Part shown: piece by piece, positions 8,432-16,458 of the stretch | Layout of the letters: each line of letters opens with the position of its first letter | How positions within the stretch are numbered: position 1 is the first letter of the stretch | From: Rosistilla ulvae | GTDB lineage: Bacteria; Planctomycetota; Planctomycetia; Pirellulales; Pirellulaceae | DNA: 64,000 nucleotides | Direction of reading: 5' to 3' | Assembly: GCF_007741475.1 (NCBI RefSeq) | Contig: NZ_CP036261.1 | Location: 2,666,001 to 2,730,000, forward strand | Notes under the pieces: generated by a model | What the model saw: the letters and a program-made list of their open reading frames with translations, nothing else | Databases searched by the model: none | What the model was told of the DNA's origin: nothing | Translations under genes and position numbers: made by a program

Positions 8432-9657
8432 TTCCCGGCCTCCATTTCGACGACGTGTTCGATCTTGGTCGCGCTGGCCGGGTCGGCGCCGTGAGCGGCG
8501 GAAGGTATCGACTCGCCCGCAGCCCTCTCAGCGGTTTGCGATATGTCGGCCTGCTTGTCGCTCAACAACGCTCCTTCGTAGACTTTGAACGAACCGTCGG
8601 CGACGATCGCTTCCCCCGCCTCGATCCCATCGATCACCCGCGCGACCGCGCTGCCGCCGGAGAGGACGACGACGTTCCGCGATTGAGCCCGCAGTCCGCT
8701 GTCGGTTTCCCCCGCGACAAAGACCAGCGACCCGCTGGGCCCCCGACGAACCGCCGAGGCGGGAATCAGCCGTGCCGGAATGGGATCGCCATACATCACC
8801 GTGACGTGAACCGAATCGTTCGGCTGCAATTTAGCCGGTGGATTCAACAATCGGGCCCGAGCGGTCAGCGACCTCGAAACCGGATTCGCCGACGCGTCCA
8901 ACGCGACGATCGTGGCCGTCGCGTGCTCTTGAGCCGATCGCACACGCAGCGACACCTCGTCGCCGATCGAGATGGCATCGGCCACGTGTGCAGGCATCGA
9001 GAAGTCGATATTCAGATAATCGGAGATCCCTTCCAAGATGGTGATCTCCGTTCCTTCGACCAGGTACTGGCCGACATGCAAATCGAACAGCCCGACGTTC
9101 GCCCGGAAGGGAGCCCGCAGCGTCTTCTTGTCGATTCGCACCTTCAATTCTTCGATTCCCGCATCGGCTCGCGACAGTTCCGCCTCGGCGACATCCAATT
9201 CCGACTCACTACCCGCGTTGATGCGATTGAGTTGTCGCGAACGTTCGACTGTCGATTGAGCAAGCTTGCGCGACGCTTCCAGGCTTTTTAACATCGCCTC
9301 TTCGGTGCGGATATCCAACCGCAACAACACGTCTCCCTTTTCGACGACGCCACCGGGAATCATCGGGATCTCGGTGACAACGCCGGCAAGTTCGGTCTGC
9401 AACCGAATCGATTCGGGAGCCAAAACGTTTCCCACGACCACCGAAGATCGGCGGTAGGAACTCGCTTCAGCTGTCGCCACGGTGACCGAGATCGGCATTT
9501 CGGGTGGCGGGGGCGCGGCCATCGCCGCTTTGATCTGCATCGTCTTGGCATAGCCGATCGCCGCCAAAATGCCGACCACCGCTAACACGACCAGCACCGA
9601 TCCGATCGCCGTGCGAAGCCATCGCAGTCGTGAACGGGGAGCAACCGTTTGATTCAT
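8428..9657 (-). CDS. RND efflux periplasmic adaptor (membrane fusion protein)
   Basis: A 409-residue adaptor that would bridge the RND pump and an outer-membrane channel. A single N-terminal membrane anchor (about residues 15-38) is followed by a lipoyl-like half (TELAGVVTEIPMIPGGVVEKGDVLLRLD), an alpha-helical hairpin (about residues 115-175), the second lipoyl half (LRAPFRANVGLFDLHVGQYL) and beta-barrel domains. There is no lipobox cysteine, so it is anchored by its helix rather than lipidated. It is the middle gene of a TetR-adaptor-pump operon, 26 bp after the regulator and overlapping the pump by 4 bp. The tail past residue 375 is low-complexity. Confidence 0.92.
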   Translation of the reverse strand: MNQTVAPRSRLRWLRTAIGSVLVVLAVVGILAAIGYAKTMQIKAAMAAPPPPEMPISVTVATAEASSYRRSSVVVGNVLAPESIRLQTELAGVVTEIPMIPGGVVEKGDVLLRLDIRTEEAMLKSLEASRKLAQSTVERSRQLNRINAGSESELDVAEAELSRADAGIEELKVRIDKKTLRAPFRANVGLFDLHVGQYLVEGTEITILEGISDYLNIDFSMPAHVADAISIGDEVSLRVRSAQEHATATIVALDASANPVSRSLTARARLLNPPAKLQPNDSVHVTVMYGDPIPARLIPASAVRRGPSGSLVFVAGETDSGLRAQSRNVVVLSGGSAVARVIDGIEAGEAIVADGSFKVYEGALLSDKQADISQTAERAAGESIPSAAHGADPASATKIEHVVEMEAGK

Positions 9658-9683
9658 CGTTGTCGTTTCCTAAAGTTGTTCGG

Positions 9684-10268
9684 TTATTTGCCGGCGATTT
9701 CATCGGCGATCAAACGCGTCAGGCTCTGCCGGATCCGTTCGGACCGCGGCCCCATCGTCTCGAGGGGGTCGATCACCGACTGCAGCCAAACCCCGTCGAC
9801 GGTCGCCAGAACCAATTCCAGAAAATCATCCGAGACGCCATCGCCGCTTAACATCTGATGCAGGGATTCGTAAAACTTCCGGACCTCTTCGCTGTCGCGG
9901 CCCCCTTGAATCAAGGCCATCATCACGGCGGCACAATCGCGATCCTCGTCGCACTGCAAAGTGGTCGATTCGCCGAGAAACAAATCGACATACGCCCGCA
10001 ACCGTTTTCCCGATCCAGCCGGATGTGGCTGCGTCGCCTGCCGAACGAGCGCCAAATGCTCCTCCCCGCCCCGATGTAGAAACGCGTTGACCAACGCTTC
10101 CTTCGACGGATAATGATGCATTAGCCCCCCCTTGCTGAGACCTGCCTTGCGGCAAACTGCAGACAGAGTCACCGCTGGCAGCCCGCCATCGCGAATTAAC
10201 ACCATCACGGCGTCGAGAATCCGTGTTACCGTGTCGGGCGTTTCGGAAGTTTGATCATTGTTTCCCAT
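9684..10268 (-). CDS. TetR-family transcriptional regulator of the RND operon
   Basis: A 194-residue repressor-like protein with the N-terminal helix-turn-helix of TetR proteins (VTRILDAVMVLIRDGGLPAV, then LSKGGLMHHYPSKEAL) and a variable ligand-binding C-terminal half. I chose the ATG at 10268. An in-frame ATG at 10280 and a longer open frame to 10355 exist, but they would run through the palindrome at 10279-10300. No good Shine-Dalgarno is visible for either. The gene is first in an operon with the adaptor and pump. Placement of the palindrome right before its start suggests autoregulation and repression of the pump, relieved by an unknown inducer. Confidence 0.88.
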   Translation of the reverse strand: MGNNDQTSETPDTVTRILDAVMVLIRDGGLPAVTLSAVCRKAGLSKGGLMHHYPSKEALVNAFLHRGGEEHLALVRQATQPHPAGSGKRLRAYVDLFLGESTTLQCDEDRDCAAVMMALIQGGRDSEEVRKFYESLHQMLSGDGVSDDFLELVLATVDGVWLQSVIDPLETMGPRSERIRQSLTRLIADEIAGK

Positions 10269-10278
10269 TTTGGCGATC

Positions 10279-10300
10279 ATACCGACCGACCGGTCGGTAT
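10279..10300. promoter_or_regulatory. Putative TetR operator (palindrome)
   Basis: The perfect 14-bp palindrome ACCGACCGGTCGGT occupies 10285-10298. The same stretch can also be read as 9-bp arms ATACCGACC and GGTCGGTAT around a 4-bp spacer at 10279-10300. It lies about 11 bp upstream of the chosen TetR start. Operators built on ACCGACC/GGTCGGT are common for TetR-family proteins. Assigning this one to the adjacent regulator is inference from position. Confidence 0.7.
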
Positions 10301-10513
10301 GCAAGCGACATCCTTCTGAGCTTTCCGCCCGGCATCCCTGAGCGGGTTGCGCCACCAGAGGTTCACGGCGGGTAGCGTTTTTTCAAGGGAGTCGAGTCGT
10401 CCGGCTCGCCGCCGTTGTCTCCATCGCCTGCACGATCGGGATCGATCCGCTAAAAACTGGCGGTAGACAAAACGAAGATCGGGCTTGCGGAGCTGACCGC
10501 GCGTTCGAGGACC

Positions 10514-10520
10514 AAGGAGG
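10514..10520 (+). promoter_or_regulatory. Strong Shine-Dalgarno site of the methyltransferase gene
   Basis: AAGGAGG six bases before the ATG at 10527 fixes that start. Such a complete ribosome binding site is rare in this window, where most genes have weak or no recognisable site. Confidence 0.8.
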
Positions 10521-10526
10521 TAACAG

Positions 10527-11273
10527 ATGCCAACCAACCCACAAACCGACCGCCTTTACGAGGACGATGTCGCGTACATCCATGACGTCGGCTACAGCGG
10601 ATTGTGCGCGAGCTGGGAGCCGGGGCTGTTAGAGATTTTTCGAGCCGCCGGAATCGATCGGGGCACGATTGTCGACCTCGGTTGCGGCGGAGGCCGATGG
10701 ACGCAGCGATTGGCCGCGGCCGGATTTGCGCCCGTCGGAGTCGACATCTCAGCGGCGATGATCGATCTGGCAACCAAGCGGCTGCCATCGGCAGAATTCC
10801 ACGTCGCCTCGGTCTGGGATTACGAATTCCCCCGCTGCCGCGCAGTGACGGCACTCAGCGAGGTCCTTTGTTATCGAACGACCTCCTGGGACGATCCCGA
10901 TCTTTTCGACTTGTTTCGCCGTCTCTTCGACGCCCTGGAACCGGGCGGTCTGTTCATCTTTGACGTCACCGAAATCGGACTCAATCAAAATGGCCAGCGA
11001 ACGTTTTCCGAAGGCGAAGACTGGGCCTGTCTGGTCCGCTACGAAAACGACGACGCGAAACAGCGGCTGCATCGCCACATCACCTCGTTTCGCAAAGTCG
11101 ACACCGCCTACCGCCGCGCGACCGAAACGCACACCGCCCAACTGTTCGACGCCGACCAGCTCGCAGCCCAACTGAATCAAGTCGGTTTCGAAGTCCGCAA
11201 GACGCGAAAATTTGGCACCGCCGACCTCCTACCACACCGCTGCGGCCTAATCGCGAGCAAGCCCGCCGCCTGA
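10527..11273 (+). CDS. Class I SAM-dependent methyltransferase
   Basis: A 248-residue cytosolic methyltransferase. Motif I is VDLGCGGGRWTQ at residues 49-60, the acidic residue after strand beta-2 is in GVDISAAMIDLA, and LEPGGLFIFDVTE is the usual post-motif region. The overall layout matches Methyltransf_25/11 small-molecule methyltransferases. Substrate is not predictable. It stands alone on the plus strand, with its own strong ribosome binding site, divergent from the TetR operon. A hairpin repeat follows it. Confidence 0.85.
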   Translation: MPTNPQTDRLYEDDVAYIHDVGYSGLCASWEPGLLEIFRAAGIDRGTIVDLGCGGGRWTQRLAAAGFAPVGVDISAAMIDLATKRLPSAEFHVASVWDYEFPRCRAVTALSEVLCYRTTSWDDPDLFDLFRRLFDALEPGGLFIFDVTEIGLNQNGQRTFSEGEDWACLVRYENDDAKQRLHRHITSFRKVDTAYRRATETHTAQLFDADQLAAQLNQVGFEVRKTRKFGTADLLPHRCGLIASKPAA

Positions 11274-11320
11274 CAGCAATTCGGCTCTCCCAACCGTGGA
11301 GCGGCAGCAGACGCACGGCC

Positions 11321-11480
11321 CAGGCCGGAGGCCGACACATGAATTGCCGGCGGTGTAAACCGCCGGTCCGCCTTGAGCAAACAAAATGCCCAGGCCGGAG
11401 GCCGACACACGAATTGCCGGCGGTGTAAACCGCCGGTCTGCCTTGGGCAAACAAAATGCCGAGGCCGGAGGCCGACACAC
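11321..11480. repeat. 70-bp tandem repeat, about 2.3 copies, with hairpins
   Basis: Copies begin at 11321, 11391 and 11461, exactly 70 bp apart, each opening with a CAGGCCGGAGGCCGACACA-like block. The first two copies contain a perfect stem CCGGCGGT-GTAA-ACCGCCGG (first at 11347-11366). The third copy is cut after about 20 bp. It lies between the convergent methyltransferase and DoxX genes and may end transcription, but the repeat structure points to a REP-like dispersed element. Confidence 0.85.
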
Positions 11481-11486
11481 CCCACC

Positions 11487-11930
11487 TTACTCCGCGGGCG
11501 ATTCCTCTTCCCGCACATGTGTGCTGCGATTGTCGAGACTCATCGGGCCGGAACCTTGAGCTATCAAGAAGATCATCGTTCCCATCATCGACAGATTTTT
11601 CATGAACTGAATCATCTGCATCTGTTTGGCGTCTCCTTCAAAGGTCCAGAAGTCGTGGAAGAAGTAGGTAGCCAGGACGAGGAAGACCAACAACAGCGTC
11701 GCACCGATGCGGGCTTTGAAGCCCAGGATGATCGACAGGCTGCCGGCGATCAGAAACACGATCGCCCCGGCCAACATCACCTTCGGCATCGGGACGCCTT
11801 CGGAGCCCATGTAGGCGGCAACGTCATTGAACTTAGGAATCTTGTTGCCGATCGCACTCATCAAAAAGATGGTTGCGATCATGATTCGGCCCAATACGGC
11901 GGCGGCGCCTTGAAGGGGGTTGCTGGTCAT
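11487..11930 (-). CDS. DoxX-family integral membrane protein
   Basis: A 147-residue membrane protein with about four hydrophobic segments and the DoxX-type arrangement (LGRIMIATIFLMSAIGNKIPKF, KVMLAGAIVFLIAGSLSIIL, ATLLLVFLVLATYFF, MGTMIFLIAQGSGPMSLD). DoxX proteins are often linked to redox or oxidative-stress functions, but the family's reaction is not settled. I placed the start at 11930, where a GGAG lies about nine bases upstream; the open frame runs further to 12038 without membrane-like sequence. The MarR gene is upstream on the same strand with a 214-bp gap, so the pair may be regulator and target. Confidence 0.85.
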   Translation of the reverse strand: MTSNPLQGAAAVLGRIMIATIFLMSAIGNKIPKFNDVAAYMGSEGVPMPKVMLAGAIVFLIAGSLSIILGFKARIGATLLLVFLVLATYFFHDFWTFEGDAKQMQMIQFMKNLSMMGTMIFLIAQGSGPMSLDNRSTHVREEESPAE

Positions 11931-12144
11931 CTTGTGTGGCTCCTCGAAAATTGAAGTGGTGGTTGAGTCGTGGGACAGGTCCCGAACAAAGGAGCTGCCG
12001 ATTGGAAATGCTTCGTTGTGGGGATAATCCCAATTCAAACCGTCTATCGATAAAACGCGTCGACAGCGGCAAACTTCACTCGTTTTTCATACTCGCTGGG
12101 AACTCTGTTGATGCATCAAGCATGCGGCAAAAAGGGGAGACGAC

Positions 12145-12657
12145 TCAATCGTCCAAAGCGTCGATCCGGCTGCGAGCTTTCTCCAACAGATGACTGAGTT
12201 GCGTCAGTTCGCTGCGATCGAGGTGCTTGAGAAGCTGTTTGTGCAACGTGTTCACAGGCCGATCTAGCGGTTCCAAAACGTCGAGCCCCTTATTCGTGAT
12301 CGCGACGTTGACCACGCGACGATCGATGGTGCTGCGGTCTCGGCTAACGAAGCCCTGCTTTTCCAGTCGATCGATCAAACCGGTGATCGCGGGTACGACC
12401 TGGATCATCCGATCGGCAATTTCCAGGCTTGGCAAAGGTTTTCCCTCCCCTCGCAAGATTCGCAACACGTTGTACTGCGAACCGGTCAGGCCATACTTCC
12501 GCAGAAGCCGCCCAAAGCGATTTTGAAACTGGTCGCTGGTCCGCAGCACATTCAGCACCGCCTCCTGATGTGGCGACGTAAACGGAGCCTTCTTCTTGAG
12601 CTCTTGCTGCAGCGGTCGCCGGACTTGCGTCGGCTCACTTCTCTTTTTTGGTGCCAT
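12145..12657 (-). CDS. MarR-family transcriptional regulator
   Basis: A 170-residue winged-helix regulator: a polar Lys-rich start, then the MarR core with the recognition helix region (LPSLEIADRMIQVVPAITGLIDRLEKQG) and wing (FVSRDRSTIDRRVVNVAITNKG). The dimerisation helices are at both ends. MarR proteins bind short palindromes and often respond to phenolics or oxidants. The following gene on the same strand is DoxX, a plausible target. Upstream of the ATG, around 12669-12700, there is an imperfect dyad centred on CAATTG that might be its operator, but the match is weak. Confidence 0.88.
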   Translation of the reverse strand: MAPKKRSEPTQVRRPLQQELKKKAPFTSPHQEAVLNVLRTSDQFQNRFGRLLRKYGLTGSQYNVLRILRGEGKPLPSLEIADRMIQVVPAITGLIDRLEKQGFVSRDRSTIDRRVVNVAITNKGLDVLEPLDRPVNTLHKQLLKHLDRSELTQLSHLLEKARSRIDALDD

Positions 12658-12858
12658 GAAAATACTTTACGTGACGACCAATTGCGAGTCAAGTGACAAG
12701 CGTTGCACGTTTGGGGAGGAGAACGGACAAAATGGAGCCAGAAGCCGACACCGTCGACGATCCGCTAGCGCGGACATTGGGAACTGGTAGAATAGGGCCT
12801 CGGTAAACCGCCAATGAATCACACCTAGAATTCCCCACCACATCGAAAGAGTCGACGG

Positions 12859-13677
12859 ATGAAATTTGCTTCAATCGCTTTCCTGATGATCCTCGCGGCT
12901 GCGGTCGCTCCCGGCCTGTCGGCCGACGACACCAAGCCCGCCGAAAAAACAGTCTCCACATTTCCCAATCAAGTCGATTGCGAAGGGGCCTACCCGCATC
13001 ACCTGCAAGGCGTCTGCACCGATGGCGATGCGATCTATTGGAGCTTTACCACGACGCTTGTCAAAACCGATCTCGACGGAGAGGTGATCACGAAAATCCC
13101 TGTCGCCAACCACCATGGCGACCTCTGCGTCGACGAAGGGAAGATCTACGTTGCCGTCAATCTGGGCCGATTCAACGATCCCCAGGGGAATGCCGATTCG
13201 TGGGTCTACGTCTACGATGCGGCAGATCTGAAGGAAGTCGCTCGCCACGAGACCCAAGAGGTCTTCCACGGTGCCGGCGGGATCGGCGTTTACGACGGCA
13301 GATTCTACGTCGTCGGCGGTCTGCCATCCGATATCGAAGTGAACTACGTCTACCAGTACGACGCCGATTTTACATTCGTTAAGAAGCACATTGTCGCCAG
13401 CGGACAAACCTTATTGGGCATCCAAACCGCCACGTTCGCTCACGACCGCTGGTGGTTCGGTTGTTACGGCAGTCCCGCCGAAACCTTGGTCACCGACGCC
13501 AACTTCAAGATGATCGGACGCTACAAATTCAATTGCTCTTTGGGCATCGAAAAACTCCCGGGCGGTGAACTTCTGGTCGCCAGCGGTCGCTGCGTCAAAG
13601 GGACCGGATGCACCGGCCGCGTGACCCGCGCGGTCCCCGACGCGACGACCGGACTGAAACTGATCCAAACCAAATAA
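12859..13677 (+). CDS. Secreted protein of unknown function, propeller-like repeats
   Basis: A 272-residue exported protein. Residues 1-22 form a signal peptide ending in GLSADD. The mature part has repeated beta-rich stretches with aromatic and glycine pairs (DGDAIYWSFTTTLVKTDLDG, DEGKIYVAVNLGRF, YDGRFYVVGGLP), which suggests a small beta-propeller. I do not recognise a specific family and assign no activity. It starts a run of four plus-strand genes. Only 17 bp separate it from the phosphoesterase gene, so the two are probably cotranscribed and may act on the same exported substrate. Confidence 0.75.
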   Translation: MKFASIAFLMILAAAVAPGLSADDTKPAEKTVSTFPNQVDCEGAYPHHLQGVCTDGDAIYWSFTTTLVKTDLDGEVITKIPVANHHGDLCVDEGKIYVAVNLGRFNDPQGNADSWVYVYDAADLKEVARHETQEVFHGAGGIGVYDGRFYVVGGLPSDIEVNYVYQYDADFTFVKKHIVASGQTLLGIQTATFAHDRWWFGCYGSPAETLVTDANFKMIGRYKFNCSLGIEKLPGGELLVASGRCVKGTGCTGRVTRAVPDATTGLKLIQTK

Positions 13678-13694
13678 CTAACCGGCTCCCTCCG

Positions 13695-14594
13695 ATGAAC
13701 CAACAACAAGAAAATAGACTGGGCGGACGCCGCGCGTTCATGAAAAATGGAACGCTGATTCTGTCAGCCGCTGCAGCCGGTCCGACGTCGCTTTTGGCCG
13801 CCGAGAAACCGGCTGGCGTGCGCGTCGCCTTGGTGACCGATCTGCACTACGCCGACAAGCCGCCGGGCGGATCGCGACACTACCGCAAGACCTTGGGCAA
13901 GCTGGACGAAGCGGCGAAGCAATTCGAGCGAGAGCAGCCGCAGATGCTTGTCGAACTGGGCGATCTGATCGACGCCGCCGATAGCGTCGAAACCGAAAGC
14001 CGCTACCTGCAGACGATCAACCGTCCCTTTTCGGCGATCTGCAAAGACCGTCACTACGTGTTGGGAAACCACTGCGTCGATACGCTGAAAAAAGAAGAGT
14101 TCCTGGGGGCGGTGGAGCAGCCGAAGTCATATTATTCGTTTGATCGCGGCGGGTTCCACTTCATCGTGTTGGATTCCTGTTTCCGCAGCGACGGGCAGCC
14201 GTATCAACGGAAAAACTTTAAGTGGACCGATGCCAACCTCCCGCCGGCGGAGCTCGATTGGCTGGCCGCCGACCTGAAGGCAAACGATAAGCCGACGATC
14301 GTCTTCGCTCACCAACGTTTGGATGTCAGCAACCACCATGGCGTGAAAAACAACGCCGCGGCGCGACAGCTGTTCGAAGCTTCGGGCAACGTGTTGGCGG
14401 TCTTCCAAGGGCACAGCCACCGCAACGATTTGAAGGAAATCGGCGGCATCCATTACTGTACACTGGTAGCGATGGTCGAAGGGGGCGATCAGGCCAGCAA
14501 CGCCTACACGCTGCTGGACGTTCAGCCCGATAGCACGCTGAAAATCACCGGCTTCCGTAAACAGGACAGCTACCTGTGGGAGACGCAATCCTAA
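13695..14594 (+). CDS. Secreted calcineurin-like metallophosphoesterase
   Basis: A 299-residue phosphoesterase. The N-terminus carries a twin-arginine-like segment (GGRRAFMKNGTLILSAAAAG), suggesting Tat export. The metal-binding blocks of the family follow in order: DLHY, GDLID, GNHCVD, AHQRLD and GHSHRND, which supply the Asp/His/Asn ligands of a dinuclear centre. The start is set at 13695, just after the previous gene's stop; the open frame before it has no support. Substrate is unknown; the family covers phosphodiesters and phosphomonoesters. Confidence 0.88.
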   Translation: MNQQQENRLGGRRAFMKNGTLILSAAAAGPTSLLAAEKPAGVRVALVTDLHYADKPPGGSRHYRKTLGKLDEAAKQFEREQPQMLVELGDLIDAADSVETESRYLQTINRPFSAICKDRHYVLGNHCVDTLKKEEFLGAVEQPKSYYSFDRGGFHFIVLDSCFRSDGQPYQRKNFKWTDANLPPAELDWLAADLKANDKPTIVFAHQRLDVSNHHGVKNNAAARQLFEASGNVLAVFQGHSHRNDLKEIGGIHYCTLVAMVEGGDQASNAYTLLDVQPDSTLKITGFRKQDSYLWETQS

Positions 14595-15184
14595 CAACAA
14601 GGTTTACCGCATTGCGAAGCGAACGAGAGAAGATGCTTGCCGGCGCGTTATACGACGCGTTGGATCCGGAATTGGTTGACCAGCGCGAACGTGCTCGCGA
14701 CCTCTGCCACGACTTGAACGCTTCGCGCGAGCGGGACCAGGAACTACGACGTCGCCTGCTGACCGAACTGCTTGGCAGCGGCGGCGATTCGGTCTGGATT
14801 CAGCCCCCTTTCTACTGCGACTACGGCAGCAACATCCGGCTGGGGCAACGCGTCTATTTCAATTTCAACTGCGTCGTTCTGGACGTCTGCGCGGTCGACA
14901 TCGGCGACTTCAGCTTCTTCGGTCCGGGCGTGCAGATCTACACAGCATCGCATCCGTTGGAAGCGAAACTGCGGCGGACGCAGGAGTTCGGTAAACCGGT
15001 CTCGATCGGTTCGGATGTCTGGGTCGGCGGCGGGGCGATCATCCTGCCGGGCGTGACGATCGGCTCCCGGACCGTGATCGGTGCAGGAAGCGTGGTCACA
15101 AAAGACATCCCCGAGGGAGTGCTCGCGGCGGGGAATCCCTGTCGCGTGATCCGCGAGAACATCGCGGGGGATTCCGATGAGTGA
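14576..15184 (+). CDS. Maltose/galactoside O-acetyltransferase-like hexapeptide-repeat enzyme
   Basis: About 190-202 residues. The protein resembles Maa/LacA enzymes that transfer acetyl from acetyl-CoA to sugars. It has an N-terminal Mac domain (REKMLAGALYDALDPELV), then left-handed beta-helix hexapeptide repeats (IGDFSFFGPGVQIYT, SIGSDVWVGGGAIILPGVTIG). The catalytic-type histidine is in TASHPL, and the end GNPCRVIRE is typical. The start is uncertain: GTG at 14576 overlaps the phosphoesterase by 19 bp, TTG at 14612 would give an N-terminus closer to the family norm, and ATG at 14633 is the first ATG. The acceptor sugar is unknown. Confidence 0.85.
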   Translation: MGDAILTTRFTALRSEREKMLAGALYDALDPELVDQRERARDLCHDLNASRERDQELRRRLLTELLGSGGDSVWIQPPFYCDYGSNIRLGQRVYFNFNCVVLDVCAVDIGDFSFFGPGVQIYTASHPLEAKLRRTQEFGKPVSIGSDVWVGGGAIILPGVTIGSRTVIGAGSVVTKDIPEGVLAAGNPCRVIRENIAGDSDE

Positions 15185-15521
15185 AGAGGCAGCCGCGCGG
15201 CCGGGCAATCTGTTGGCCAACCTTCCCCAAAACGTCCCCGAAGAATTGACGGACATCCTCGCTACCGGACGCGGCGTCCGCGTGGAGCGGATCGTTTCGA
15301 CGGGGCATCGCAGCCCAGACGGCTTCTGGTACGACCAGCCCGAGCGCGAGTGGGTGCTGCTGCTGCAAGGGGCTGCGACGCTGCAGTTCGCCGATCCGCA
15401 GGAATCGATCGACGTGATCCCTGGGGATCACGTCGACATCGCAGCGCATCGCCGCCACCGCGTCGAATCGACATCGGCGACCGAGCCGACCGTTTGGTTA
15501 GCGGTCTTCTACCAGGACTGA
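15177..15521 (+). CDS. Small cupin-domain protein
   Basis: A 114-residue single cupin. The first cupin motif is weak, and the second half reads VIPGDHVDIAAHRRHRV, with histidines at the usual metal-ligand places. It resembles small cupins that some planctomycete and proteobacterial operons carry, with no known substrate. The ATG overlaps the end of the acetyltransferase gene by 8 bp, so it is the last gene of the plus-strand run. A convergent esterase follows after an inverted repeat. Confidence 0.8.
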   Translation: MSEEAAARPGNLLANLPQNVPEELTDILATGRGVRVERIVSTGHRSPDGFWYDQPEREWVLLLQGAATLQFADPQESIDVIPGDHVDIAAHRRHRVESTSATEPTVWLAVFYQD

Positions 15522-15547
15522 ATCGCTACGGACGAACTTTGTTTTTT

Positions 15548-15616
15548 GTTTAACCGCGAGCCCATCGGGCCGCGTCGCCTTCAAAAACGCGCGGGGCGTT
15601 GCCCACGCGGTTAAAC
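15548..15616. terminator. Inverted repeat between convergent genes, possible bidirectional terminator
   Basis: Arms GTTTAACCGCG (15548-15558) and CGCGGTTAAAC (15606-15616) are perfectly complementary, with 47 nt between them. A T-run precedes the left arm at 15542-15547, which would serve the minus-strand gene. The long loop makes a classic terminator less certain. Confidence 0.5.
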
Positions 15617-15638
15617 CAAAAACTGTTTGCTGGCTGCA

Positions 15639-16364
15639 TTAGTCTTCTTGGGCGACGCGTTTTTGCGCCAACAACCATTCATAAAATGCGGGGTTGTTGT
15701 AGGTTTCGGTCCACGAATCGTGGCCCGCTTCGGGATAGATCGTCAGCTTCGGCTCCGCCCCTTGCCGCTTCAATGCGTCGATCATCGCCTGCGTTCGCTC
15801 CAACGGAACCGCTGTGTCTTTGGCACCGTGGAATGCCCAGACCGGGACGTGTGTGAAGTTCCTTGTCGAGCGAGGTTCGCCACCGCCACAGATCGGTGCG
15901 ATAGCGGCAAAGCGATCGGGACTGAACGCCGCCAAGCCCCAACTGCCAAAGCCCCCCATGCTCAAACCGGTCACATAGACACGGTCTTCATCGACGTTGT
16001 GCGTCGCGATCACATCGTCCAACAACGCCATCAATTCAAACTCTCGCCACCAGCGACCTTTGGGACATTGAGGCGATACGACGATAAACGGAAACTCCTT
16101 CCCCTCTTCGACCAACCGCGGCGGGCCGTGCATTTTTACAAGGTCCAGATCGTCGCCACGCTCACCCGCTCCGTGCAGGAACAGCACCAACGGCCATGAT
16201 TTCTGCTTGTCGTAGTCCTTCGGCAGGTACAACAGATAATCCATCTGCACCTCTACCTTGGCGTCCAGATGAACGGCGGCTTGGTTCGCATCGTCCGCTG
16301 CCGCCGGAACGACAAGACAAACCGCACAGCTGACAACGAGAATTAGACAGGTCAGAAAACGCAT
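15639..16364 (-). CDS. Secreted alpha/beta-hydrolase (esterase/PHB-depolymerase-like)
   Basis: A 241-residue exported hydrolase. The signal peptide covers residues 1-23 (ending VPAAADD). The oxyanion region is FLHGAGERG, the nucleophile elbow GLSMGG places the catalytic serine at S135, and D183 (HGAKDTAVP) and H215 (EAGHDSW) complete the triad. The layout matches the dienelactone-hydrolase/phospholipase-carboxylesterase group often annotated as a prolyl oligopeptidase-like esterase in planctomycetes. The natural ester is unknown. It runs toward the cupin operon and starts beside the large repeat array. Confidence 0.87.
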   Translation of the reverse strand: MRFLTCLILVVSCAVCLVVPAAADDANQAAVHLDAKVEVQMDYLLYLPKDYDKQKSWPLVLFLHGAGERGDDLDLVKMHGPPRLVEEGKEFPFIVVSPQCPKGRWWREFELMALLDDVIATHNVDEDRVYVTGLSMGGFGSWGLAAFSPDRFAAIAPICGGGEPRSTRNFTHVPVWAFHGAKDTAVPLERTQAMIDALKRQGAEPKLTIYPEAGHDSWTETYNNPAFYEWLLAQKRVAQED

Positions 16365-16458
16365 CGCGAGTTAGCTCCATCGAGGTTGGGAAAGCGATGT
16401 ATTGTAAACACCCGCCGTCGGCTGATGCCACAAAATCGGTGGCACGGGTTGGAGTTCA

